A stretch of DNA of 64,000 nucleotides. Origin: Salinicola socius (lineage in GTDB: Bacteria; Pseudomonadota; Gammaproteobacteria; Pseudomonadales; Halomonadaceae). The notes beneath the pieces were generated by a model, which made no database searches, had not been told where the DNA came from, and worked only from the letters and a program-made list of their open reading frames with translations. The stretch covers positions 62,001 to 126,000 of the forward strand of contig NZ_MSDO01000017.1 in assembly GCF_001937195.1 (NCBI RefSeq), read 5' to 3'. A program made the translations under genes and the position numbers. Shown here piece after piece: positions 40,053-48,780 of this stretch (position 1 is its first letter; the number at the start of each line of letters is the position of its first letter).

Positions 40053-40810
40053 TGAAGGCGTCGAGCACAAGGACAGAGACGAACACGAAAACCGGCCCGA
40101 ATCCGAACCCGGCGCGCCCGCGAATCGGAATCACCACCTCGGATCACAAGAGTCTGCTGGCCTGGTGGTGCGATTGGCTCTCGGTCTGGCGCGCGGGCGG
40201 GCGGCCGGTGCGAATCTCGCCCGCCCGTCCGCTGGAGCAGGCGGTGGAAGGTCTGATCATCGGCGGCGGCGACGATATCGGCGCCCAGCGCTACGGTGGC
40301 GAAGTGCAGCTGGACGTTCGCATCGACCCGGCCCGCGACGAACTCGAGCTCGCCTTGCTGGCCGAATACCTGCCGGCGCGCGTACCGATTCTGGGCATCT
40401 GCCGTGGCGCCCAGATGATCAACATTCATTGCGGCGGTAGTCTGATCGAAGACATCCAGACGACCTACCGTCACATCAAGAATCGGCGCATGGTCCTGCC
40501 GCGCAAGCGAATCGAGATCGCCCCGTTCAGCCAGCTGGCCGACATTCTCAACCGCCGTTACTGCAACGTGAACAGCCTGCATCATCAGGCCGTAGACCGC
40601 CCGGGGGATGGGCTCAAGGTGGTCGCGCACGATCGCGACGATCTGGTGCAGGCGATCGAGAGCGAACGCCACCCGTTTCTCATCGGCGTGCAGTGGCACC
40701 CGGAATTTCTGCTCTTCAGCCGCTCCCAGCAGCGGCTGATTCGCGCGTTGGTGGATGCCGCCCGGCGACAGCGCCCACCGCAAGATGAAGAGCGAGAGCG
40801 TCGCGGCTGA
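40052..40810 (+). CDS. class I glutamine amidotransferase, gamma-glutamyl-GABA hydrolase (PuuD)-like
   Basis: A 252-residue amidotransferase or hydrolase. The nucleophile C117 is in GICRGAQMINIHCGG, and the H216/E218 pair is in QWHPEF. The N-terminal IGITTSDHKS and LIIGGGDDIGAQRY place it in the PuuD/peptidase C26 group, which hydrolyses gamma-glutamyl amides. There is no puu gene nearby. Coupling with the amidoligase suggests the pair acts on one substrate: ligase forming, hydrolase trimming or supplying ammonia. The first 20 residues are a low-complexity T/N/P-rich leader. It converges on the MHS transporter gene. Confidence 0.87.
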   Translation: MKASSTRTETNTKTGPNPNPARPRIGITTSDHKSLLAWWCDWLSVWRAGGRPVRISPARPLEQAVEGLIIGGGDDIGAQRYGGEVQLDVRIDPARDELELALLAEYLPARVPILGICRGAQMINIHCGGSLIEDIQTTYRHIKNRRMVLPRKRIEIAPFSQLADILNRRYCNVNSLHHQAVDRPGDGLKVVAHDRDDLVQAIESERHPFLIGVQWHPEFLLFSRSQQRLIRALVDAARRQRPPQDEERERRG

Positions 40811-40829
40811 GCCCCGCCAGGACCCAGCC

Positions 40830-42137
40830 TCAGGAAGGCATCGCCGCCAGCCGCCGACCCGCCGGCGAGCGTAGCAGGAACAACCCGATGGCGACACCCA
40901 TCACCGACAGCGCGGCGACGTAGATGGCCGGCGACATCGGGTACCAGCGCATCGTCGCGGTGACGATGATCGGCGTGAAGCCACCGAAGAGTGCATAGGC
41001 GACGTTGTAGGAGAACGAGAGTCCGCTGAACCGCACGGCTGGCGGAAAAGCCTTGACCGCAATGGCCGGGATCGCGCCGGTGATACCGACGGCAAAGCCT
41101 GCCAGCGCGTAGAGCGGCATCAACTGCTCGGGACGCTGCCCGACGACGCTCATCATCAACCAGTAGCTCGCCCCCAGCAGCACGCTCCAGCCGACCAGCG
41201 TTGCCCCGCTGCCGAATCGATCGGCACACCAGCCGGCGATCACGCAGCCTACGATCAGACACAGTATCGCCACCACGTTGGCCAGCGATGCGTCGAGCCC
41301 GGCGTACTGCGCCGCCAGCAGCGGCGGCGTCATCAGCATCACCACGACGATCGCCGCGGTCAGCATCCAGCTGACCGCCATGGCCAGCAGCACCCCGCCC
41401 AGGTGATCGCGCAGCACCGTCTTGACCGGAAGTTCGGCCGCCAGGGTCCGGCGCTCGCGCATCTCGGCGAAGACCGGCGTTTCGCTCAGCCAGCGGCGCA
41501 GATAGACCGCCACCAGCCCGAAGATACCGCCAAGCAGGAAAGGGATGCGCCACGCGCCGCCAGCCAGTTCCGCGGCAGAGAAGTGGGACTTCATCACGGC
41601 GGCGACCAGCGAACCGATCAGAATCCCGGCTGCCAGTCCGGCCGACAGCGTGCCGCAGGCGAGCCCGACATGGCGCCGCTGGACATGCTCGGTGACGAAC
41701 ACCCAGGCGCCCGGCACCTCGCCTCCGACGGCCGCCCCCTGCAGCATGCGCAGCAGCACCAGCGCCAGCGGCGCCAGGTAGCCGATGGCTTGGTAGGTCG
41801 GCAGACAGCCGATCGCCAATGTCGGCAGCGCCATCAGCAGGATCGACAGCGTGAACATGCGCTTGCGTCCCAGCAGATCGCCGAAGTGCGCCATCACGAT
41901 GCCACCCAGCGGACGCACCAGATAGCCGGCGGCGAAGATGCCGAACGTCTGGATCTGACGCAACCATTCCGGTATGTCAGGTGGAAAGAACAGCTGACCG
42001 ATGACCGTGGCAAAGTAGACGAAGATGATGAAGTCGTAGAATTCCAGCGCGCCGCCGAGAGCCGATAGCGACAGCGTCCTGACGTCGCCGCGGGAGAGCG
42101 GACGCGGCGACTCGGACAAGGTAGGGTCGTGGGACAT
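40830..42137 (-). CDS. MFS transporter, metabolite:H+ symporter (MHS) family, paralogue A
   Basis: A 435-residue inner-membrane symporter with 12 hydrophobic segments and the MHS signature LSALGGALEFYDFIIFVYF near the start. The loop 2-3 motif is GDLLGRKRMFT, and RMLQGAAVGGEVPGAWVFV is the second conserved stretch. Relatives carry proline, betaine, dicarboxylates or ketoglutarate; the substrate is unknown. It is the downstream member of a tandem pair with a same-length paralogue 107 bases upstream. The start at 42137 aligns exactly with the paralogue. Confidence 0.9.
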   Translation of the reverse strand: MSHDPTLSESPRPLSRGDVRTLSLSALGGALEFYDFIIFVYFATVIGQLFFPPDIPEWLRQIQTFGIFAAGYLVRPLGGIVMAHFGDLLGRKRMFTLSILLMALPTLAIGCLPTYQAIGYLAPLALVLLRMLQGAAVGGEVPGAWVFVTEHVQRRHVGLACGTLSAGLAAGILIGSLVAAVMKSHFSAAELAGGAWRIPFLLGGIFGLVAVYLRRWLSETPVFAEMRERRTLAAELPVKTVLRDHLGGVLLAMAVSWMLTAAIVVVMLMTPPLLAAQYAGLDASLANVVAILCLIVGCVIAGWCADRFGSGATLVGWSVLLGASYWLMMSVVGQRPEQLMPLYALAGFAVGITGAIPAIAVKAFPPAVRFSGLSFSYNVAYALFGGFTPIIVTATMRWYPMSPAIYVAALSVMGVAIGLFLLRSPAGRRLAAMPS

Positions 42138-42244
42138 GTCGATGTTCCAGGCGAACGGCGCCCGCGGGCGCCATCGATCATTCCGGAGCGGAGCGGCCGA
42201 GTTCCGAACCGGCCGGTCAGCGGGTTCGGGGCTCGGGACGCGGT

Positions 42245-43552
42245 TCAGTGCTGCATCAATGCCAGACGCTGGCCGTTCGGCGCGCGCAGCAGAAAGATGC
42301 CGATCACGACGCCGAGTCCACCCAGTGCGGCGATATAGTAGGCCGGCGCCGCGGGATGGCTGACCATCAGCGTCGAAACGACGACGGGCGTGAAGCCGCC
42401 GAAGATGGCATAGGCGACATTGTAGGAGAACGAAAGGCCTGAGAAGCGCACCGCCGCCGGGAACGATTTGACGGCGATGGTGGGCACGACGCCAACGATG
42501 CCCACGCCGAATCCGGCCAGGCAGTAGAGCAACATCAGCTGATCCGGGTGAGATGGCACGGTGTGCATCATGATCCAGTAGGTGATCCCCAGCAGCAGAC
42601 TCCACAGGATGATCGTGATTCCGCTGCCGATACGGTCACAGCACCATCCCGACACCACGCAGCCGATGATCACGCAGACGATCGCCCACACGTTGGCCAG
42701 CGACGCATCGATACCGTACAGCGTCTGCAGCAGGCTCGGCGTCATCAGGACGACCACCACCACCGCCCCGGTAAGAATCCAGGTCACCGCCATCGACAGC
42801 ACGACGCTGTCCATGTGTCGGCTGAGCACACGCTTGACCGGCAGCCCTTCGGAAAGCGCTTTCTTGGCGCGCATCTCGGCGAATACCGGGGTCTCTTCCA
42901 GGTAACGACGCAGATAGACCGCCAGGAATCCGAAGACGCCGCCGATCAGGAACGGTACGCGCCAACCGTAGGCGCTCATCTCTTCAGGGGTGTAGTAGGA
43001 CTTCAGAAACGCCGAGATGATCGAGCCGATCAGGATGCCGGCGACCAGTCCCGAAGCCAGCGTGCCACAGGCCAGACCGACGTCCTTGCGTGAAACGTGC
43101 TCGGTGACGAAGACCCAGGCACCCGGGACTTCGCCGCCGACCGCCGCGCCCTGCAGGATGCGCATCAACACCAGCAGCAGCGGCGCTAGATAACCGATGG
43201 TCTCATAGGTCGGCAGACAGCCGATCAGTAGCGTCGGTACCGACATCAGGAAGATCGACAGCGTGAACATGCGCTTGCGGCCCAGCAGATCACCGAAATG
43301 CGCCATGATGATGCCGCCCAGCGGACGCGCCAGATACCCTGCCGCAAAAATGCCGTAAGTCTGTACCATCCGCAGCCATTCAGGCATGTCCGGCGGGAAG
43401 AACAGATGCCCGATCACCGTGGCGAAATAGACGAAGATGATGAAATCGTAGAACTCGAGCGCACCGCCCAGGGCGGATAGCGACAGGATCTTGATGTCAC
43501 CGCGTGACAGCGGACGCGACGGAGCCGCATCGTATTGGGGTGCGTTAGCCAT
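42245..43552 (-). CDS. MFS transporter, metabolite:H+ symporter (MHS) family, paralogue B
   Basis: A 435-residue symporter, collinear with paralogue A along its whole length: same LSALGGALEFYDF start region, GDLLGRKRMFTLSI, GAAVGGEVPGAWVFVTEHV and VRFSGLSFSYNVAYA. The pair clearly arose by tandem duplication and has since diverged, mostly in loops and transmembrane segments 8 to 10. The ATG at 43552 fits the paralogue alignment. Its upstream region (43553-43753) faces the OsmC terminator. Confidence 0.9.
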   Translation of the reverse strand: MANAPQYDAAPSRPLSRGDIKILSLSALGGALEFYDFIIFVYFATVIGHLFFPPDMPEWLRMVQTYGIFAAGYLARPLGGIIMAHFGDLLGRKRMFTLSIFLMSVPTLLIGCLPTYETIGYLAPLLLVLMRILQGAAVGGEVPGAWVFVTEHVSRKDVGLACGTLASGLVAGILIGSIISAFLKSYYTPEEMSAYGWRVPFLIGGVFGFLAVYLRRYLEETPVFAEMRAKKALSEGLPVKRVLSRHMDSVVLSMAVTWILTGAVVVVVLMTPSLLQTLYGIDASLANVWAIVCVIIGCVVSGWCCDRIGSGITIILWSLLLGITYWIMMHTVPSHPDQLMLLYCLAGFGVGIVGVVPTIAVKSFPAAVRFSGLSFSYNVAYAIFGGFTPVVVSTLMVSHPAAPAYYIAALGGLGVVIGIFLLRAPNGQRLALMQH

Positions 43553-43753
43553 GGCCGTGTTCTTTTTCTGAGGCGTTGAAACGTGCGTGTGTCGATAGCC
43601 CACGCGCGTCGCGGGTGCCCGACAGAGGATGCCGATCGCCGCACGAGGGGCCATGACATTACCAGACTTTGAAAGTTCCGTCAGTGCAGCGCCGTCAAGA
43701 GGCGAGGCCTGCCGGGTCCGGTGTCAAGAAGACGATGCTTTTCGCGATCTGCA

Positions 43754-43780
43754 TAAAAAAACCGGCCGCGTAGGCCGGTT
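43754..43780 (-). terminator. intrinsic terminator after the OsmC-family gene
   Basis: AACCGGCC and GGCCGGTT arms with a short TACGC loop, followed on the minus strand by seven T. It lies 21 bases after the OsmC-family stop. Confidence 0.88.
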
Positions 43781-43800
43781 CCATGATCGCCACCGCACGC

Positions 43801-44232
43801 TCAGCTTTCCAGCTTGGCATCCAGCGAAATCTTGGCGTTGAGCAGCTTGGAGATCGGGCAGCCCTCCTTGGCCTTCTGGGCGGCGCTGTCGAACGTCGCC
43901 TGATCGGCACCGGGGATCTTGGCCACGGTCTTGAGCTGCACTTCGGTGATGGTGAAGCCGCTATCGTCCTTTTCCATGATGACGGTAGCGTCGGTCTTGA
44001 TGCTATCCGGCTCGATACCCTCTTCACCCAGCATCATGGACAGTGCCATCGAGAAGCAGCTGGCGTGAGCGGAAGCAATCAGCTCTTCCGGGTTGGTACC
44101 GGGCTCACCCTCGAAGCGGGTATTGAAGCCGTAGGGATTGTCCTTGAGCGCGCCGCTCTCGGTGGATACCACCCCCTTGCCTTTCTTCAGGCTGCCTTTC
44201 CATTCGGCGGATCCGGATTTCTTGATCGTCAT
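43801..44232 (-). CDS. OsmC family peroxiredoxin
   Basis: A 143-residue thiol peroxidase that reduces organic hydroperoxides. The reactive cysteines are C59 (SAHASCFSMAL) and C125 (EGCPISKLL), the conserved OsmC/Ohr pair. The sequence is closer to OsmC than Ohr (start MTIKKSGSAEWKG, FEGEPGTNPEEL). An AAGGAG site precedes two consecutive ATG codons; the second (44232) has the better spacing. Next to tpx on the same strand, making a small peroxide-defence neighbourhood. Confidence 0.93.
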   Translation of the reverse strand: MTIKKSGSAEWKGSLKKGKGVVSTESGALKDNPYGFNTRFEGEPGTNPEELIASAHASCFSMALSMMLGEEGIEPDSIKTDATVIMEKDDSGFTITEVQLKTVAKIPGADQATFDSAAQKAKEGCPISKLLNAKISLDAKLES

Positions 44233-44386
44233 CATCAACTCCTTCTGATTGGCTGCGACGTGTCGACATCATCGACCCTCGCAGTGGATGGGACGGAATC
44301 AGTGTAGACCACATGGACGACACGTCATCCCGACCCGCCCCCTGAATGGCTTACCGCGCTCGATATCCCGCCCGCGCGGGACGCTG

Positions 44387-44890
44387 TCAGGATTTGAGCG
44401 CCTCGATCGCCGCCTCGTAATCCGGCTCGTTCTTGATCTCGCTGACCAGCTCGGCGTGCACGATCCTGTCCTGTTCGTCGATCACGATGACCGCGCGGGC
44501 ACAGAGCCCGGCCATGACGCCACTCTGCAAGGCGACCCCGTAGCTTTCACGAAATTCCGGATGGCGAAAGCACGACAGCGTGACGACCCGATCCAGCCCT
44601 TCGGCGCCGCAGAAGCGACTCTGGGCGAACGGCAGATCCGCGGACACGATCAGGACCGCGGTATTGTCGAGACCGCTGGCGTACTCGTTGAACTTGCGCG
44701 TGGACATCGCACAGGTCCTGGTATCGACGCTGGGAATGATGTTGAGCACCTTGCGCCGGCCGCTGAAGTCCGACAGCGACAGCTCCTTGAGCTCGCTATC
44801 GGTCAGGGTGAAGGCCGGCGCCGTATTGCCGGCCGTGGGGAACTCGCCACCGACTTCGACGGGCACGCCGCCTCGCGTCACGCTCTGCAT
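44387..44890 (-). CDS. tpx: thiol peroxidase (Tpx, atypical 2-Cys peroxiredoxin)
   Basis: A 167-residue peroxidase reducing H2O2 and lipid hydroperoxides with thioredoxin. The peroxidatic cysteine is C60 in SVDTRTCAMSTRKF and the resolving cysteine is C94 in FAQSRFCGAEGL, the Tpx arrangement. An extra C107 (TLSCFRH) replaces the usual threonine. The start at 44890 has GGAGA upstream. Lies 154 bases upstream of the OsmC-type gene and downstream of DUF1415. Confidence 0.96.
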   Translation of the reverse strand: MQSVTRGGVPVEVGGEFPTAGNTAPAFTLTDSELKELSLSDFSGRRKVLNIIPSVDTRTCAMSTRKFNEYASGLDNTAVLIVSADLPFAQSRFCGAEGLDRVVTLSCFRHPEFRESYGVALQSGVMAGLCARAVIVIDEQDRIVHAELVSEIKNEPDYEAAIEALKS

Positions 44891-44984
44891 GATTGTCTCT
44901 CCGAAAGGAACGATTGAAGGGCGAAACGATGGAAAAGCGCATCGCGGCGTACCAGAGGACAGGGACGCCACTGATGAGCATAGC

Positions 44985-45644
44985 CTATCCTTTCGCTTCG
45001 CCGGTCGATTGCGCCAATAGTCGCCGCGATGCAGCCAGCGCACGGGAGTCCGGCGCTCGCAACCTCGCCATGTTGCGTTCCGGTATGGCCTCCGGATCCG
45101 GGTAGCTCGCCAGCACTCTCTCGAGCTCGGCTTCCCGCAGAATGTGCAGCATCGGATAAGGCGAACGATTGGTCGCATTGGCCGGGTCGGTTCTCTCGAC
45201 GCCGTCGAACAGATAATCCGGGTGGAAGCTGGCCAGTTGATAGACGCCGACGTATTCCAGATCCTCCAGCAGTCGCTCCGCCAGCTCGAGCCAATCCAGA
45301 TAATCGCCGAAATCGTCCATGCCCGCCGACGCGATCAACAGCGTGGTGGCGATGTCGGGTTCCGCATCCAGGCGACGGCACTCTGCCACCAGTTCGTGGA
45401 GCAGTCCTTCCAGATCGCGGGATTCGGCCAGCGCATAACGGATGGCGCCTCGCTGCACTTCACGTCCGGCAAAGGGGCAGATGTCATGCGCCACGACGAA
45501 GGACTCGAGCCAGGCTCGAGTGAGAGTGATGGAAGACGGTTCGATGACGGAGCTCCTGAACGGTTTGCCTGACCCGGTGGACGTAGCCAGCGTATTTTCA
45601 CCCAAATCGAGAAAGGTTTCACACAAAGTGAACGGAAGAGTCAC
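44985..45644 (-). CDS. DUF1415 family protein
   Basis: A cytoplasmic protein of up to 219 residues. The core starts at LTRAWLESFVVAHDICPFAGREVQRGAIRYAL and includes LFDGVERTDPANATNRSPYPMLHILRE, the two conserved DUF1415 blocks. No function is known for the family. The GTG at 45644 is the only convenient start, with a poor ribosome site, and the first 40 residues are not conserved in character, so the true start may be further in. Divergent from the aldo/keto reductase. Confidence 0.8.
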   Translation of the reverse strand: MTLPFTLCETFLDLGENTLATSTGSGKPFRSSVIEPSSITLTRAWLESFVVAHDICPFAGREVQRGAIRYALAESRDLEGLLHELVAECRRLDAEPDIATTLLIASAGMDDFGDYLDWLELAERLLEDLEYVGVYQLASFHPDYLFDGVERTDPANATNRSPYPMLHILREAELERVLASYPDPEAIPERNMARLRAPDSRALAASRRLLAQSTGEAKG

Positions 45645-45745
45645 ATACGTCGAGCGACGTTACACGGTTGCCAAGAAAGTCATTTGCGAAACCCGCGAGC
45701 GACGACCAGCATGACAGTAACGCCTCAACGGACAGGGAGTCTTGC

Positions 45746-46645
45746 ATGCCACGGACCTTACCGCGGATCGTGCTACCCGAGAGCCGGGAAGCACCCTCGA
45801 TCACTCTCCCCGCCATTGGCCAGGGCACCTGGTACATGGGTGAGAACCTGGTGCCCCGCCAGCAGGAAGTTGCAGCGCTTCGGCACGGCCTGGATCTCGG
45901 TCTCCGGCTCATCGACACTGCCGAGATGTATGGCGACGGCGGTGCCGAGGAAGTCGTCGGCGAGGCGCTACGCGGACGCCGCGACGACGCCTTCGTCGTC
46001 TCCAAGGTCTACCCCTGGAACGCCGGCCGGGACAGCGCCATCGCCGCCTGCGAACGCAGCCTCGAGCGCCTGGGGATCGATTGCCTGGATCTCTACCTGT
46101 TGCACTGGCCGGGCAATATTCCCCTCGAGGAGACGCTCGAGGCGTTCGAGCGGTTACGCGATCAGGGCAAGATCCGGCGCTTCGGCGTCTCCAATTTCGA
46201 TGCCGACAATCTCAGAGCCCTGGACGCCATTCCCGCCGCCGCCGAATGCGCGACCGATCAGGTGCTCTACCATCTCGGCTCCCGCGGTATCGAAGTCGAC
46301 ATCATCCCGTGGATGCAGGATCACCACATCCCGGTGATGGCCTACTGCCCGCTGGCACAGGGCGGCCGGCTGCGATCCAAGCTGCTCTCGTCGAGCGTGG
46401 TCAACGAGATCGCCGCCAAGCACGCTGCCAGCGCCGCGCAGATCCTGCTGGCCTGGGTCATTCGCCCCACCGGCGTCAGTCAGGACGGGGCGCGTGGGGT
46501 CATCGCGATTCCCAAGGCGTCGAGTCCCGCCCATGTCGAGGCCAATGCGAAGGCGCTCGAGATCGAACTCGACAGCGATGATCTCACTCAGCTCGATGAC
46601 GCGTTTCCGGCGCCCAGGGAGCCGGTATCGCTGGATATCGTCTGA
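45746..46645 (+). CDS. aldo/keto reductase
   Basis: A 299-residue NADPH-dependent reductase with a (beta/alpha)8 barrel. The catalytic tetrad is D57 and Y62 (DTAEMYGDGG), K87 (SKVYPWNAG) and H120 (YLLHWPG). The C-terminal cofactor region is GVIAIPKASSPAHVEANAKAL, matching YeaE/AKR-type enzymes. The ATG at 45746 follows GGGAG by 7 bases; longer frames upstream are not supported. The physiological carbonyl substrate is unknown. Confidence 0.93.
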   Translation: MPRTLPRIVLPESREAPSITLPAIGQGTWYMGENLVPRQQEVAALRHGLDLGLRLIDTAEMYGDGGAEEVVGEALRGRRDDAFVVSKVYPWNAGRDSAIAACERSLERLGIDCLDLYLLHWPGNIPLEETLEAFERLRDQGKIRRFGVSNFDADNLRALDAIPAAAECATDQVLYHLGSRGIEVDIIPWMQDHHIPVMAYCPLAQGGRLRSKLLSSSVVNEIAAKHAASAAQILLAWVIRPTGVSQDGARGVIAIPKASSPAHVEANAKALEIELDSDDLTQLDDAFPAPREPVSLDIV

Positions 46646-46694
46646 ACTATCGGCGACGCCGTCGTCTAAACCCGTGTCAACGCACTTTCTGAAC

Positions 46695-46739
46695 CAGCAC
46701 TTTCCCAATCAGCACTTTCCCAATCAGCACATTCCCACT
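46695..46739. repeat. 15-bp tandem repeat, three units
   Basis: CAGCACTTTCCCAAT occurs twice perfectly and once with two changes. A further degenerate unit lies just before at about 46680-46694. It occupies the space between the aldo/keto reductase stop and the ribosome site of the alpha/beta hydrolase. Confidence 0.9.
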
Positions 46740-46760
46740 CAGCCCCAGCAGGAGCGATGC

Positions 46761-47849
46761 ATGCAAGCGATGTCAGCGACCCCGGCCTCTCCCTACCGCC
46801 ATTGGCTACCGGCCTTGAGCCTCGCCCTTGGCACCACGCTGGCTGGCGTATCGGTGAGCGCCGAGGCCCAGGAAGCCGACGCCGCCGAGCCAGATCGCAA
46901 GACAACGCCACGCTACGGCGCCGAACTGGAAGGCTTCGACTATCCATACCCGGTAGAGCGCTTTCGCTTCACCTCCCAGCGTCAGGAGATGCAGATGGCA
47001 TACCTGGACGTCCCTGCCGACGATCCCAACGGCCACACCATCGTGCTGCTCCACGGCAAGAACTTCTGTGCCGCCACCTGGGAGGATTCCATCAAGCGCC
47101 TCAACGATGCGGGCTACCGCGTGATCGCACCGGATCAGATCGGTTTCTGCAAGTCGAGCAAGCCTGAAGCGTACCAGTTCAGCTTTCACCAGCTGGCGAC
47201 CAACACGCATGCCCTGCTCGAAAGCCTCGATCTCGACGGCGTCACGATCATGGGCCATTCCATGGGCGGCATGCTGGCGAGCCGCTATGCGCTGATGTAC
47301 CCCGAGCAGACCGAGAAGCTGGTGCTGGTCAACCCGATCGGGCTCGAAGACTGGAAGGCCATGGGCGTGCCCTATCAGCCGATCGACGAGGCCTATGCCA
47401 GCGAGCAGAAGAAAGACGCCGAGGGGATACGCCGCTATCAGCAGTCGACCTACTACGTCGGCGAGTGGGAGCCGCGCTACGACCGCTGGGTCGATATGCT
47501 GGCCGGCATGTACGCGGGGCCGGGTGGCGATCTCGTCGCCTGGGATCAGACCCTCACCTCCGACATGGTCTTCACCCAGCCGGTCATCCATGAGTTCGAC
47601 GAGATTCAGGTACCGACGCTGCTGCTGATCGGGGAGAAGGACAATACCGCGATCGGCAAGGGGCTCGCCTCCGACGAGGTCAAGAAAACCCTGGGCCACT
47701 ACGACGTGCTGGGCGAACGCGCCGCCGAACGTATCCCTGACGCCGAGCTGGTCGAATTCCCCGAGCTGGGTCACTCGCCGCATATCCAGCAGCCCGAGCG
47801 ATTTCACGAGGCGCTGTTCGACGGCCTGAAGCGCCTCGACCACTCCTGA
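46761..47849 (+). CDS. secreted alpha/beta hydrolase
   Basis: A 362-residue hydrolase with a Sec signal peptide (hydrophobic stretch WLPALSLALGTTLAGVSVSA, cleavage near residue 36). The triad is S167 in GHSMGGM, D294 in IGEKDNT and H338 in ELGHSPH; the oxyanion segment is LLHGKNFCAATW. Resembles epoxide hydrolase and haloperoxidase-like esterases; the substrate is unknown. The ATG at 46761 follows AGGAGCG. An out-of-frame ATG at 46757 is ignored. Preceded by a 15-bp tandem repeat. Confidence 0.92.
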   Translation: MQAMSATPASPYRHWLPALSLALGTTLAGVSVSAEAQEADAAEPDRKTTPRYGAELEGFDYPYPVERFRFTSQRQEMQMAYLDVPADDPNGHTIVLLHGKNFCAATWEDSIKRLNDAGYRVIAPDQIGFCKSSKPEAYQFSFHQLATNTHALLESLDLDGVTIMGHSMGGMLASRYALMYPEQTEKLVLVNPIGLEDWKAMGVPYQPIDEAYASEQKKDAEGIRRYQQSTYYVGEWEPRYDRWVDMLAGMYAGPGGDLVAWDQTLTSDMVFTQPVIHEFDEIQVPTLLLIGEKDNTAIGKGLASDEVKKTLGHYDVLGERAAERIPDAELVEFPELGHSPHIQQPERFHEALFDGLKRLDHS

Positions 47850-47878
47850 GCTCGGCGGACGATCCTCCGAACCGAACG

Positions 47879-48610
47879 CTACAGCGACAGCTGCCCGCTG
47901 ATCGCCACTTCCCCCCTTCGCGATGCCAGCCGATCCGCCAGCCGGGTCGGCTCCGGCAACTTGGTCTTGCCCAGGCACTGGACGACCCAGGTAACGGCGC
48001 TATCGAGGGACATTCGATGCCCCGGTGACACAAACAACGGTTTGACGCTTTCTCTCGAGCGCAGCACGGCGCCAATGGTGACGCGGCCACGTTGGTCGAG
48101 TGCGATATCGTCAGGGTCCTCCTCGCGCTTGCGATCGGTCAGCGGCGTCCACTCCCCTTTGAGCGCCGGTACTTCGCCGAACTGACCGCATAGCCGGCTC
48201 TTGCCCACGCCAATGGTAGGCAGGTCGAGCCACAGCCCCAGATGCGAGGCGATCCCCAGGCGGCGCGGGTGCGCAATACCCTGGCCATCGACCATGATCA
48301 GATCCGGGCGCTGCGACAACTGCTCGAACGCCCCCAGCGCCGCCGGAATCTCGCGAAACGACAGTAGACCCGGCACATAGGGCATGCGCGTCGGCTCGCG
48401 GTGCACCACCTGCTCGACCAGCGTGAGCGACGGCCATTCGAGCAGCACCAGCGCCGCCCGCGTCGTCTCGCCGCCATTTTCGAAGCCGATATCCATCCCC
48501 GCGATCAGGCCAACTTGCCCCAGCGTATCCTCGCGCATGATGGTCGGCGCCAGCCGCTTCTGCAGCGCGATCGCCGCCTCGGGCGTCAGATTCCATTCGT
48601 GTAGCGCCAT
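47879..48610 (-). CDS. nfi: endonuclease V (deoxyinosine 3' endonuclease)
   Basis: Cuts DNA at the second phosphodiester bond 3' of deoxyinosine and other deaminated bases. The 243-residue protein has catalytic D40 (AGMDIGF), the wedge motif YVPGLLSFRE (Y78, E87), D108 in VDGQGIAHPRRLG, and GVGKS near 155. E. coli Nfi is 223 residues. The ATG at 48610 has GGGAGG 6 bases upstream. Divergent from sbcDC, giving a DNA-repair neighbourhood. Confidence 0.96.
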   Translation of the reverse strand: MALHEWNLTPEAAIALQKRLAPTIMREDTLGQVGLIAGMDIGFENGGETTRAALVLLEWPSLTLVEQVVHREPTRMPYVPGLLSFREIPAALGAFEQLSQRPDLIMVDGQGIAHPRRLGIASHLGLWLDLPTIGVGKSRLCGQFGEVPALKGEWTPLTDRKREEDPDDIALDQRGRVTIGAVLRSRESVKPLFVSPGHRMSLDSAVTWVVQCLGKTKLPEPTRLADRLASRRGEVAISGQLSL

Positions 48611-48733
48611 CCTGCGCCTCCCGTGGTCCAGGTTGAGGACTCCAGCCTAGCCGCGGAAAGCATCGACCTCCAATCGCGATTCGCCCCTTCAACGGGCGCG
48701 GCGTCGCGTTACACTTGGCGACGCTTTTGCCGA

Positions 48734-48765
48734 TTCACTCTCTTCTGTCTTCACTCTCTTCTGTC
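48734..48765. repeat. 16-bp perfect tandem duplication
   Basis: TTCACTCTCTTCTGTC is repeated head to tail without change, ending 15 bases before the sbcD start and so lying in its 5' untranslated or promoter region. Confidence 0.9.
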
Positions 48766-48780
48766 GCAACAGGGCGCGCC

